Positions 20,226-32,011 of a stretch of 64,000 bases of DNA are shown piece after piece. The translations under genes were made by a program, and so were the position numbers. This DNA is from Ophiobolus disseminans (taxonomy: Eukaryota; Ascomycota; Dothideomycetes; Pleosporales; Phaeosphaeriaceae): positions 643,687 to 707,686 of the forward strand of contig MU006221.1 of NCBI GenBank assembly GCA_010093685.1. Direction: 5' to 3'. Under the pieces are notes generated by a model that searched no databases, was not told the DNA's origin, and saw nothing but the letters and a program-made list of their open reading frames with translations. Numbering within the stretch: the first letter of the stretch is position 1; the number at the start of each line of letters is the position of its first letter.

Positions 20226-22598
20226 TCAGGTCCCATTCGCCACCCCTGCTCCCTCACCTTCCTCACCTTCCGGGTCAGCCTTTTTCTTCTTCAGATGCGG
20301 AAGCTCGATTGCGAAGACCAAAATGTTCACAATGACGAACATGGCGATTGCTGAGATGAATACTATGCGTAGGCTGCGCGAGTATGCATCGATGACTGTG
20401 AAGTTGAGTTAGTTTGAGGCTGAGTTGGGTAATGGGTATGTGATCACGCGTGGGGCAGTGGGATTCGATAATGCAGGTACAAAGTAAGACTGGCGTACCT
20501 TGGCTTTGATGCTTAGCATCGAGGTCGATAATGCTGCGGACTGATTTGCGGACACGCTCGATAATCTGGGGTGCGAATTAGCGCCGGAAGGCAGATTGCG
20601 AGGCAGGTTTTGACGTGGAAGTTGTGCGACGTGTTGAAAGTAAGCACGACAGTTGGGCGACGACGTCGGAACGAAGCGATTGAGATAACGCGCAGCAATA
20701 GTGAATGCGCCTTCACTCGAAGCTGCGAGATATGTAGTCGCTGAGACGAGGTCGATTAAGTAATAGGACGAACGTAAGGGGGTGTTCGGCGTCCGAGGCT
20801 GAGCATAACACATACCTCATTTCTCTTGTGACCGGTCACAAGCTGCTCCAGGTAGGCGGTCAATGCGTTTTGCAATATCAAACTGCTGACGCTAACGCCC
20901 ATGACAATGCCCAAGCTCCGCCACAGAATGAGCGTACTTGTCATGACGGCCTGATCCTCCTGCGAGCTCGTGGCAAGCACGGCGAGGCTCGTTGCCGGGA
21001 AACTCAAGCCCTGTCCAATACTCGAAGGCACCAGAAAGATTGTCGCAAGCCATGATGGTATGTTGTCCCACATACTCGACAAGCAGGTTGCACCGATAAG
21101 CATGCTCAGTGACCCAGTCACAATGAGCCATTTCATGCGTCCTGTGGCAGTCATAATGAAGCCTGCTGACACGCCGCAGATGGTGAGTGCGACTGAAGGT
21201 CCAGCAAGTCGAAAGCCAGATACCGATGCAGTCTCGAGCTTGACGGCTTGAAAGTACAGCGGTGCATTGAACAAGATCGTGTTCATACCGATTTGCGCAA
21301 AGAAATTGTTGAAGACAAGGTTGCCGCGCGGTTGGCTGAAGAGCATGGGAAGTGGCATAACAGCCCGCTGAGCGCGTGATTCGACGTAGATGAGGATGCC
21401 TCCTGCGATGAATGCAATGATGAGGGAGACGATGATGATTGGATGATTCCATGGGTAGATGTTTCCTCCCAAATTGAGTCCCAGAATAAGAAACGCGACG
21501 GAACCGGTGAGGAGGAAAGACCCAGCAATGTCAAAACCTTTCATCGCATCTCGAATACCTAACCCTGAGCGCTTCGCAAGGTTGGGTCCGAGTGTTGATG
21601 GGGTTGAGAAGTAGGCGTTGATTAAGATAACAACTAGAAAGGGAACCTGGATGGCGAAAGTCTTCCGCCAACCAAGGCTATCGCAGAGAAATCCACCAAA
21701 TGCTGCACCACAAGCAGACCCTCCTCCGTAGAAGAGATTGATATATGCTTGGTATGTGCCTCGCACTTCGATGCTCACGAGGTCGTTGGTCATGACGTTG
21801 CCCATAGACAGAACGCCAGCAGCTCCGATGCCGCAGAATGCTCGTGCAGCGATGAAGCTGCCGATGGATTGGGCGGCGGCACACCATGCAGTCGTTGCAC
21901 CAAGAAACAAAATTCCTGCGAGATACAATGGTCGCCTGCCGAAAGTGTCTGAGAGCCGGCCCATAAGTGGCTGAAGAGCTGTTGAGGTAAGCAGGAATGC
22001 TGTTGACAACCATGATGCTGAATTCGATGCGTTGAAGTATGATGTGATGACTGGGTGACTTGAAGCCATGAGTGTGGAATCGAACATGGCGATCTGAAAC
22101 AGTATGTCAGCCCAATGTATGGTCATCATGTTTTCTTTGCACACCCACAAAGTAGCCCATCAAGATACCACCAAACACGAATCTAAATCTCCATTTCGAA
22201 ACGCCTTCGAGCAGCCCGTTCTCCTGGAACGCTACTAAATGCTCATTATCTGCTCTTGATCCCTCGTCATCAGGTACGACCAACTGCCCATGAGAATAAC
22301 CCCTGCTTCTACTCTTCCTCATCTCTGGAAAAACCGGTGCGCCAACTGCACTCTGCTGTGCTACCTCTGCAGCCAAGGTTTCCGCATCTTCAATCGGGGA
22401 GCTATCCTCGTTGCGCTCGGTAATGCGGCGAAGAAGCGGAGTTCGTTCGGAATACCGCCGAGACCGGCCCCTACTGCTCGAACGAGACCGCGAGCGCGCC
22501 TTGGAAGGCATGCGATTCCGTTCACCGTTTCCAGTCCCGGTGAGAATACTCCACCAGGTGACCGGGCGACTGGTCGATGCAAAAGATGGCGAAGTCAT
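20226..22598 (-). CDS. MFS transporter, DHA2-like (14-TM drug/metabolite efflux type)
   Basis: Four exons, 22598..22149, 22093..20816, 20565..20499 and 20395..20226, join in frame to 654 residues; introns are 55 (donor GTGGGT), 250 and 103 bp. A 130-residue N-terminal tail is rich in Ser-Arg dipeptides and acidic residues and precedes TM1 (GGILMGYFIAMFDSTLMAS). Motif A is seen as GRLSDTFGRRP between TM2 and TM3. TM segments continue to a final membrane span encoded in exon 4 (IVFISAIAMFVIVNILVFAI), followed by a Lys- and Glu-rich tail. Exons 3 and 4 are easily missed: reading through the donor at 20,815 gives a premature stop. Substrate unknown. Starts 147 bp from the divergent amidotransferase gene. 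Confidence 0.88.
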
Positions 22599-22745
22599 GC
22601 TGGGTTTGACGTCAGCCGTGCAAAGTTGGTTCGCAGCTGAGGCAGAAGCGTCCAGGCTGTATGCGGTTAGATTTGCCGAGGTCACCGCCACCTACCTTTA
22701 TCAACGGCGATCTGCACCCCATCCCATATTTGACAGACAGACACG
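22599..22745. promoter_or_regulatory. Short bidirectional promoter, MFS transporter / glutamine amidotransferase
   Basis: Only 147 bp separate the two ATGs, so the genes must share promoter DNA and may be co-regulated. No specific factor site is claimed. Confidence 0.55.
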
Positions 22746-23594
22746 ATGAAGACGCCATTGCGAATAGCGATTCTCGAGTGCGACCAGCCGATGCCTTCTA
22801 TCGTCGAGAGGTACGGTCGCTATGCTCGCATCTTCAGCACGCTACTCGAGACCGCGGCGGAGGGACTCGGCTTATCTCCGAAGAAGGACCTGGTGTTGAG
22901 TGGCTTCGACGTCGTGGACAAGCAAGAGTATCCAAACGTGGATGACATAGACGCTATTCTCATATCTGGCTCGAGTACGTTTCTGTTTCTGTGTGTGAGA
23001 AAATATCGAACATTTTTGACGCGCTGTAGGACACGACTCTTTCGACAACGACCCATGGATCTTGAAGCTGGTCGAGTTCACCGAAAAGCTTTTAAAGCAA
23101 GATCGCATCCGTATCATCGGTGTCTGCTTCGGTCATCAAATTCTTGGAAGAGCCCTGGGAGTCAAGGTTGGCCGTAGTGACGACGGATGGGAGATTTCAG
23201 TCTTGCCCGTGCAATTGAGCGCCAAGGGCAAAGAGCTATTTCAACAGGACACACTTGTACGTGACGCCTCGTTTCGACTATATGCAACACTGACTCATGA
23301 TAGTTGATTCATCAAATGCACAAAGACATTGTCTTTGAGTATCCAGATGGTGTGGAGAAGCTTGGCGCATCGCCTCGATGCTTAGTCCAAGGCATGTACA
23401 AGGAAGACAGCTTCATCTCCGTGCAAGGCCATCCAGAGTTCAACGAGGGCATAATGGTTGAGTTGGTCAAGAATAGGAACCAGCAGGGTATCTTTGATGA
23501 CACACAGGCAAAAGATGCTTTGGCACGATCTGGAGAGCACCACGACGGTGTGAACGTTGCAAAAGCGTTCCTGAGGTTTTTGCTCGAGAACTGA
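22746..23594 (+). CDS. Class I glutamine amidotransferase-like protein
   Basis: Stand-alone GATase1 domain, 248 residues. Exons 22746..22974, 23030..23256 and 23304..23594 join in frame; introns are 55 and 47 bp. Catalytic triad: C109 in IIGVCFGHQ, with H195 and E197 in VQGHPEF. The oxyanion-strand motif ILISGS lies just before intron 1 and is followed by a HDSFDNDPWI segment typical of the fungal GMP-synthase-like group (S. pombe SPAC13C5.04 type). No synthase domain is fused, so the acceptor of the released ammonia, or even whether the enzyme acts on glutamine, is unknown; plant relatives process gamma-glutamyl peptides. Divergent neighbour is a transporter, which hints at joint metabolite handling (inference). 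Confidence 0.87.
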
Positions 23595-23868
23595 TTCTGA
23601 CCTGGCAATTATATGTCTTTCACTCTATCGGTGACCTAAGGTATTCAGAGCGTGGCTGGATAGCCTCGCGGCTTCTCTATCGCGAGCAAAGAAGAGTCTC
23701 AACAGATTTCTTATCTCCTTCGCTATTCTTCCAGACCGATCGCCAGTTCGCCTTCTTCATACTTCCATATCTTTGTCGCGTGCACATGACGTACGTGCTG
23801 CAGGCGCTCTTCTTTGAACCGTTTGTCTTCGTCTTTAATTAGCTGCCACTTCTTGACATGCTGGCTAT

Positions 23869-23905
<37 letters not shown>

Positions 23906-24565
23906 CAAAAAAAAAACCCCAACGGCTAGACAGGCTTTGGGTCATGAACCATACATTAGCAGACATGCGCAAGTCGTCAACTAATCTGCTGGGGATTCGC
24001 ACGTTGAATTGAGAAGCCATGTTCTATGCTATTCAGGGATTGTGGTTGTGTATTGGAGGACTTCTCGTGCAACTCAGTGGCGTCTAGCGCCGTCAAGTTT
24101 CGGGACACCCGACACGTTCTGCAATGCACCACAATTCCATACCCTTTGTAGATAATTCTATAGATGTCTCTGTCCTTGCTTTGGAGTAAGTTGCATACCG
24201 ATTATTGGTTTTTGCAGTTGCAAATCTATCCATGGCTCGGCGTAGCTTTCTTCTCTCAATACAGTCAGAATGTGGGTTGCCGTGTCCCACTGCGCGCAAG
24301 GCGTAACCCTTGGCACTCAGCCCTGGAGGCCCCCAAAAAGAAATGCAATATCAAACAACTTTCTCCTTAGTACAAGTCAATATACTCCTGGAGCGAGGAA
24401 TTGCTGGAACTCATCCCGACTTTACACATTGCCTTCTTCTCATCAAACTGCCAATATGAATCGCCTTCGCCTTCACCTTCGCCATCACTATTCGCAGACG
24501 AAGACGCAAGCAGAGCTATTCAGATAGACACCCATTCTATCGCCGTAGATCTACCTATATTAGCC
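23595..24565. other. Convergent intergenic region (amidotransferase / HET gene)
   Basis: Holds the 3' ends of both genes and a long poly-T tract (listed separately). No other gene or RNA seen. Confidence 0.45.
23873..23916. repeat. Homopolymer tract: 33 T, one C, 10 A
   Basis: Uninterrupted T run at 23873-23905, then C, then ten A. Could be a true microsatellite, the poly(A) tail of a lost retrocopy, or a length error of sequencing; no retroposed gene is recognisable beside it. Confidence 0.9.
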
Positions 24566-26915
24566 CTATATAATAGTGAAAACACTCTCTTTTACTTCTC
24601 GGAAATACTCGTCATCGTATTGACTATCATCTCCGCCAACATCAACCTCCGTCTTATTTGCCACTACTTCGAGCTGCGGAGCTAGTGACTTCCACGGTTG
24701 ACTCAATGCATGCGCCAATGGTTGGAGCTCATATATTAGCGCCCTGCAATGTCCTTTTCCAACGGCTTCAAAGTGCCCAAGGCGCTGGTACTTGTTCGCC
24801 TCCTCTGTCGGACCAAGAATCAAACCCTCGATCATCCGAAACCCTTGTGACGGTCCTCCGGGAGGAATACTCATTCGTACTGGGAAGCAGAATATATCTT
24901 TGACTGGAAACTCCGTACCGACATCCCGCTGGACAGTGAAATAACTGCTTTTCGAAGGCGGGAGCTTTTCAGACGAGGCCAACAACTGATCGCCGGATTT
25001 GCCGTCGAGGATAATAAGGTCGATACGTCTATCTTGCTTCCACTGTGCGGGCCTGAGATATCCTTTGACTTTGATATGCCCTCCCCGAATGTCACCAGAA
25101 GGTTCGTCATCGTTGTCGAGGTCGACGCTCACTTCCAGCACCGACATCATATCTTGGGGTGAGTCGCGCACGCGCGTCTGCCAGAAGATTGTGCAGTTTT
25201 TCCCCAACCAAGACCACGACGGTGCTCTGTAGGGTTCTTGCACGGAGGCCGTGATGCACGGATCGGCATGGAGCTCATGCGAGCCGTTAGGTTGGATAGG
25301 CCACCCGTCCAGCGCCATGACTTTCCAGAGTAGACCATTGGTGAAATCTGTCTTCCATAGCCCAGCAAGATACGCATCGTTCGATAAACGCAACCTGAAT
25401 TCTTGCACTATCCCGGCAAAGGCTACGAGCTTGTCAGATGTGTATGTCAATTTGGCGCGTGAGTAGTCTTGGCAGATTCGTCCCCAGATTTTGTGAAGCT
25501 GCCCGGAACTGTCTTGCTGATGGACAAGCGCGCGATCCAACGAGGCCCTGTAATGCATACTCGTCGTGTTATCATAGACGTGTGGCATCCCGAGCGCGAA
25601 CGTTTCGCACGCATATAGACCTGCACACTCCCAGAAGAGCTGCTCGGCAGTGAAGTGCAGTATCCGAGGTGACAGAAATCTTTCCTGGCTGACCCAGGCC
25701 CTATTGGCTATCGGCGACTCTATCAGTGGTCGGGTGAGGCCGAACCGAGGGACGAAGTAGATCCGGCCTGAATCTGAAGCAGAGTATGGGCACGGTGTAA
25801 TCTTGTAAGCAAGACGATCGACGAAACAGCCTCCATGGCTATTCTCCGAATGATCTGCAGAAATGTTGAAGTAAGTGTGCTTGTAGACCTGCTGCATTGA
25901 TTTCGCTTCATGCTCCCAGTCGGATTTTGAGCCCTGTATAATGCAGCATGAATCGATCCAGATATATCGAACTAATTCCAAGAAAAGGTCAACGCTCATG
26001 ATCGTGATCGTCAAAAGTGATGGGACTCGACTTACCGTCGGCCCACCTTGCTACTGCTATGGCGTCTCGGAAGGTCTTCGGCATATCCAGCACCTTGAAT
26101 CCCTCGAGCATATATTCTTGTGTCTCTTCCCTTAGTTGAAATGGTACGTTGTCGCCCCAACAGTGGCTCAAAGTCACGTATCGAACGGTTTCGTCGAGAT
26201 CCTTGGATATTACCAAACGCACTTGGCCTGTCGTATCCACATCCCCGATGTCGAGTAACCGCGTAGGAAAGAATGACTGCTGTCGAGGTGCACAATCATC
26301 ATGGCCCTCGCACTGGCTCAACCAGCTCTTCACAACCGCTTGGCTGCCGGCCGCTGCGGTGTTGTCACTGTGTCGACGCATAACAGGTGTTGCTCCGAAT
26401 GCTAGCTCAAAATGATAAGAAGCAATGCACCACCTCTAAACCCAGCGAAACGTACCTCTCTGATCGAAGATCCAGAAGCGCGGTATGTCGTTATCGAAGC
26501 CATCGCAGTCAAACTCAAGAATGCCGTCGACGCCATCAGTTCCATCACCATACTTCATAATTCGCGCATGCAGCCCAAGAGCCTCCGGAAGCTCCAGCAT
26601 GTACGAGTGGACGATGACGCGATCACTGGAAAACGTTGCAAAGTCAAAGTCGGACTGCTCAAAATCTTCCTCTGTGAGCGATGTAGGCTCTTCTTTCAAG
26701 TCGCTCAAGCCTCCTCTGTGCTCTGGGGCCCAGCGAACTTTGAGGTGGTAGATGATCAGACGACACAGGTGACAGCTTCGATGCAAGACCGAGTCAACAA
26801 GCGATTCTTTCGTAAGATGGTGCGGTATCTCCTGGGAGGAAAGATCATCGATACTACCAAAAATTAGTCGCAAGGTGTTGTTGCAGACGTCGCATAACTT
26901 GGAATCGAATAACAT
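24566..26915 (-). CDS. HET-domain (heterokaryon incompatibility) protein
   Basis: Exons 26915..26456, 26401..26036 and 25971..24566 join in frame to 743 residues; introns are 54 and 64 bp. The HET domain starts at about residue 228 with YVTLSHCWG and continues through MPKTFRDAIAVAR and YIWIDSCCIIQ to an NISADHSENSHGGCF segment; the later RAWVSQERFLSPRILHF and PSWSWLG stretches are common in HET proteins. The first 150 residues include Cys pairs (CDVCNNT, CHLCR), a frequent feature ahead of fungal HET domains. Such proteins can trigger cell death on non-self contact; no NACHT or WD40 module is present, so the function of this one is open. Start is the first ATG in frame; upstream codons remain open without ATG. 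Confidence 0.86.
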
Positions 26916-27994
26916 GGTTGCGTAAGAGGGGCATGGGCGTTTGCTCAATACTTCGTGTGGTGACCGGTGTGGGGTAAAGGTTTCGGAGGATTCGCGCTCT
27001 TAGTACAGATGAGCAAGCCCGTGGTAACACGAATCCTGCTCCATTCCTGGGCGATCTTGTGGTGGCTAAAGCTCTGGCGTTGAGAGGTGGCTGTCTCTGC
27101 ATACTTATGCACGCCCCAAGACTGCAGAGTGATGTGGACATCTGATACGAGATGCTACGAAGGAGCTCGTTTTTTTTTGTGTTGCAGGCCCCCACCAGAA
27201 TTAGCGTGACCCCTACAACACAAAAAAAAAGAGCTCCTTCGTACTTCGTTTGGAAACCATCGGCTAGTAACAGTCTAGCTCCTTCGTCTTTGTCCCATCT
27301 TTAATATTGAGCACACCTGACCGTGGCAGGTGAATAGAATGGCATACCGACGCCACGTTTTTCTAGCTATAGTGCTTTTCTTCAAGTTTGGCGTTTACAG
27401 TGTTTTGCAGCGTACCTTGGTAGGTAGTCGTGAATATCGGACTAGAAGGTTGTAATTCTGAAGAGCCCGAGTCTGAGAGAACATGGCCAACATCCATAAA
27501 CAACGGCACAACGCCGTATCAGACGACACGCTGTAAAGACATGCTACCGTCTGGCTCTGAATGCGCAATAAGGCGCATAGCATGTGAGGTCATCGCAGGA
27601 TTCACATCCATGCACCGAGTCGGAAAGGGAGGTGCTGTTTGATCGAAACGTGCTTGGCATAAGCCAAGAGAGGGAGGGCAGGACAGCAACAGGATGTTGA
27701 CGCTTGGAGTGAGTTGTGTGGTTGGCTGTTTGCGGGATCGGTGGCGTGGGGAGGCGTGGGATGCCGATCACTACCGCATCGGAATGAGCCGCTTCTAAGG
27801 GTCTGGCATCCTTCTCGAAGCCTGAACCCTCTGATGGCCGACAACTCCTCACCACGTCGCTCGTTAGACCTCAGCTCCTCTTCCACACGGCCGCGCCGCA
27901 TTACACGTCGCCCTTCCACTCCTATACCTTTAGTCTACTTTGTTGACGCTGCATGCGCTTTGCTTAGCAGTGGTCTCAACCCTTGCCATCCCAC
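26916..27994. other. Divergent intergenic region (HET gene / apyrase)
   Basis: About 1.1 kb with a strong inverted repeat at 27156-27243 (listed separately). The motif AGCTCCTTCGT recurs a third time at about 27,281. Remaining sequence shows no gene. Confidence 0.5.
27156..27243. repeat. Near-perfect inverted repeat, 28-29 bp arms, 31 bp loop
   Basis: Left arm 27156-27184 and right arm 27216-27243 are reverse complements apart from one extra G in the left arm; each contains GAAGGAGCTC next to a nine-base T (or A) run and GTGTTG. The loop is C-rich. It could form a hairpin in DNA or RNA, or be a small foldback element. It lies about 240 bp upstream of the HET gene start. Confidence 0.85.
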
Positions 27995-30245
27995 ATGGGA
28001 AAGTGTGCGCACGCCCCTTCCCGCTGCCATACATATCGGATGCTAATAAGATTATCTGTATAGGGAGATATGGAGTTGTCCTGGATGCTGGGTCCTCTGT
28101 TAGTGCTTTCACCACCACCAGACCGGAATTGCAGGGTTGTGGCTGACACGGTGAAGGGGACGCGCGTTCACATATACCGCTGGCTGAACAGCCACAAAGC
28201 GAAGGAAAAGGCATCCGATGCGCAGTTACACAGTCTGCCTGTCATAGAAACCGACAAGAAGTGGACCAAGAAGATACATCCGGGTGCGTACGCAGTGGTG
28301 GAATATGGAGCAGGAAGGTGCGCTAACACGGGGCTGCGCAGGCATCTCCACATTCGGCGAGCACCCTCACGACGTCGGACCGGAACACCTCGATAAGCTC
28401 CTCGGCCACGCGCTACAGAAGATACCCTCCAAAGATGTTCCCAACACGCCCCTCTTCCTGCTTGCGACAGCGGGTATGCGAATACTACCCGAGCTGCAAC
28501 GGCAATCCGTGCTGAAGGAGGTGTGTGACTTCGCGCGGAGTACCACCCAGTTCCAATTGCCGGACTGCGACCTACACGTACAGGTCATACCGGGAGAAAC
28601 AGAGGGATTGTACGGGTGGATAGCGGCGAATTACCTGCTGGGAGGGTTTGACCGACCGAAAGACCACAATCATGGCAAAGGACACAGCACATACGGTTTC
28701 TTGGACATGGGCGGCGCATCGGCGCAGATTGCATTTGCACCAAATGCGACCGAAGCAGACAAGCACGCAAACGATCTAACGCTCCTACGGTTACGGGCCA
28801 TCGACGGCACATCGCTGGAGTACAAGGTCTTTGTAACAACATGGCTGGGCTTTGGCGTGAACCAAGCTAGGCAACGATATGTGAAGGCGTTGCTGGACTC
28901 CAGCACGTCAAAAGAGCTGCCTGATCCTTGTTTACCCGCTGGACTGAAGATTGAGGTCACCAACGAGGGCACGCTTCTCGAAACCGGATCCGATGACGAA
29001 CCGAAGCCCAAAGGCGCCGCGCACTTGCTTGGAACTGGCAAGTTCCCAGAGTGCTTGCATCAGACCTATCCTTTACTAGAGAAAGAGAAAAAGTGCGCAG
29101 ACACGCCATGTCTCATTAATGGCCAGCATGTACCAGCTATCGATTTCGACGTAAACCACTTTGTAGGAGTGTCTGAATACTGGCATACGACACACGAGAT
29201 ATTTGAGAAGGGCCATAAAGACAAGGCATACGACTTCAAGACCTACCAGGAGCGTGTCAACGAGTTTTGCAGTCAAAAGTGGAAGCACATCGAGAAGGGC
29301 ATTGCGAAAGAGAAGTGGGGCGGCAAAGTGGACGAAGAAAAGGCACGCGACGTGTGCTTCAAGGCCTCCTGGATCATCAACATGCTTCACGACGGCATCG
29401 GCGTTCCACGTGTCGGCATCGAGCCATTGCCCGACAGCAAGAACACCACAAAAGCCGTCCATGACAAGGCTAAAGAAAAGGGCTTCCTCGACCCCTTCCA
29501 AGCCGTCAACAAGATCAACGATGTCGAAGTAAGTTGGACACTCGGGAAGATGGTCCTCTACGCCTCCTCTGAAGTGTCCATGCCCTCAGAAGACGCGTTA
29601 GCGGTGGGATTCGGATCTAATGAACCTGGTATACCAAAAGACTTCCAATATCCAGGCGGCACATTCCATCTCTACGAATCAGCGAGTAACTGGCACCGCC
29701 TCTTCATCGAGCATCCACAAAAGATCCCCGCGTTTTTCCTCGTCTTCTTTATCTTCTGCTTCATCATCGGCCTGATTATCGGCAAAGAGCGACGGGCCCG
29801 CGTCTGGAAATTTGTGATGAAGCCTTTCACTCGCCCCATAGGCAAAGACCCACTGCATCGTCGTCGCGGCCGCAGTCTCCCCATTGCCAAACTCTTCGGC
29901 CTAGGCGGCAACCAATCGTACGAGCGCGTCGATCTCGAAAACCCGGATGCAGCAAACGATTTCGAACTCGAGCAGACGTATCTGCATTCCAGTGATGACG
30001 AATTGAGCGATGGATCGAATGGGCACACATCGGGCTGGGCGACTCCGCAGATTAACAAAGATGCCCCGGGGTACTTTGGCGGCGGGGATGTGTTGTCGCA
30101 AGGCGCTGGACTGGGTCTGGGTCTGAGTCCTGCACGTGCGTTTGATCGCGGTGGATTGATGAGCAGGACCGATAGTCGCGAGCGGATCCGGAGTAGAGCG
30201 AGCAGTCCGAAGAGGAGAGGAAAGAAGGTGGCTGATGAATTATGA
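27995..30245 (+). CDS. Golgi apyrase (GDA1/CD39 nucleoside diphosphatase, Ynd1-like)
   Basis: Hydrolyses nucleoside di/triphosphates in the Golgi lumen, removing the UDP/GDP left by glycosyltransferases. Exons 27995..28004 (10 nt), 28064..28098 (35 nt), 28157..28283 and 28342..30245 join in frame to 691 residues; introns are 59, 58 and 58 bp. The two tiny first exons are supported because they yield MGKWRYGVVLDAGSS then GTRVHIYRW, the expected apyrase-conserved region 1. Others: ATAGMR (99-104) and DMGGASAQIAF (179-189). A single C-terminal membrane span lies at about 521-543 (FFLVFFIFCFIIGLIIG), then a roughly 145-residue cytosolic tail ending in a basic Ser/Arg-rich segment. The lack of an N-terminal anchor and presence of a C-terminal one fit Ynd1, not Gda1. 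Confidence 0.9.
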
Positions 30246-30453
30246 TGTATGCAAGTTGTGCTTAAGTTGTATATCGTATGAGCATTGGGATGCGCGTTTG
30301 GCGTTCTCTGGCACCGCTTGGGGTTTTGGTTTCGGGGGCAGGCTCTGTTTACTCGTTGATCTTTTGAAGCATAGATGCGATTAACCGTTCGATACCATTT
30401 CTAGAATTCTATCACCTACCAGCTACACGTCTCTTACATTTACAGCCTCTCCC

Positions 30454-31208
30454 TCACTCCAACTTCACGCTCCTCCTCGTCGAACGTTTATACGTCCCGT
30501 TTCCACTGCCCATTCCTCCCGGTACACCCACGACGATCGTCTCCTCGTGCGCCAAGATACCATAGGTCTTCTTCTTGCTCAGCGTCTGGTTGCAGCTTCT
30601 GTAGTCTGCGTACAGCGTCGCGTTGAAGAAGTTGCACATGTTGTTGATAACGGGTCGTGCGATGCCTAGCTCGGCGAGTGTGCAGGTTCCATTACCGCCG
30701 AGGGCGGCGGGGAAGGCGCAGGGTTCAATTAGCTGTGAGGAGTCAGCTTGTTGTTCAGAGTGGGTTAGAAAATATCTGAAGTGTTTCAATGAAGGAACGA
30801 CCAAAAGATCGCAGATCGAAGAAGATATGACTGAAGAGGTAAGGAAGGGGGTGTGACGAACGTCAGAGTATACGGTGTAGTTGATACAGTGGCACGCGAA
30901 GTCATCTGGTGCGCAGCCGTCTGCTGCGTTGGCTGCAGCCTGGCAGGAGTGGAGGCATGTCGGTAGCCAGCTGCTAAGTTTGGCGTTGTCGCTGTAGAGG
31001 CGGGCATGTCAGTGACCACTCTTGTCTGGAAGGAACGTATGATTTTTGACAACAGTGGATGTCGAGGCTACATGAGGGATGGGGTGTATGTTTACAGGCA
31101 TTGGTACTTCTGGAAGTTCCCTGATGTAAGAGCCTGTGTGAGGTTGTACGTGTATTGGGCTGTACTGAGGGCAGCGAGAGACAAGACAGTGGGGACGGAG
31201 AAACGCAT
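30454..31208 (-). CDS. Secreted CFEM-domain protein
   Basis: Exons 31208..31096, 30991..30862 and 30732..30454 join in frame to 173 residues; introns are 104 and 129 bp. A signal peptide is evident (MRFSVPTVLSLAALSTAQ). It is followed by eight cysteines in CFEM order: LPTC, HSC, DGC, FACHC, EPC, GTC, NMC, with Asp residues between the third and fourth Cys where CFEM proteins bind heme iron. The tail has N-glycosylation sequons and a basic end; no clear GPI signal. Exon 2 could instead end 12 nt earlier at a GTATAC donor (169 residues). CFEM proteins take part in heme/iron capture, surface structure or plant interaction; which applies here is not shown. It is the last gene before the transposon block. 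Confidence 0.82.
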
Positions 31209-32011
31209 CGTGATTGAGAGAAGTCTGTAGCGATACGGGAACGATTGACGTGATGAGAAAACGAATGCAACGACGAGGAGAAATAGGTACGTCAACATGA
31301 ACATATACCAACAATGTATCGGCTCTCCACCTATTTCCATCTTTCCTCTATCACTACCCACATCGTTCGAGACAACGCCAATTTGGTGTTGTCGCACATG
31401 CACTAGACACAAAGCCGACTTTTCAATAGATGCATGGCGCAAACGTGGAGCATACCTATCTTCCTATCAGATCGTACTTGTCAGGATAGCTCACATGCAG
31501 GAACAGAGCTGAAGTATCCATAGCGGGCAAGCATCGTGGTACACCAAGCTAGTGCGCATGTGTTGACCCGAAGTATTCTCTGCCATGTAACTAAACCGAC
31601 CAGCTGCTGTCGCCGAACGATCCGATCAAGCGAGCCGCATTGCAACAACATAGTAAAGAAGTCTAGCCCAACGCCCAGATGCAAAAATCTCATGGCGGAA
31701 CATGCAGGTGTGTGGAGAAGAGGACGTCATGACTTTGGGCTGAAACATTGGTGGCTGGGGTCTTATCAGCTTGTTGCTGAATGAAGGGTATTCGAGATAT
31801 GTTGTACGACAATGGCGCCTAATTAGTGTAAACAATGTTTTCCAATACTGTTGCTGAGATTCTCGAGAAAGACGTCGAAATCACTTAATTTTGCACTTAG
31901 AACATAGGTTAAAAACATTGCTGTACGCTTAAATAGTAAAATTCTAGTTATAGTTCTTAACTTTAGAGACTAAATAGTTAGATAGTCAATTTATTATTAA
32001 GATAGAATATA
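31209..32011. other. Transition from gene-rich DNA to transposon block
   Basis: About 800 bp upstream of the CFEM gene. From about 31,850 the sequence turns sharply AT-rich with many TA dinucleotides. No gene seen; the right boundary is the end of a pogo-like element. Confidence 0.5.
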
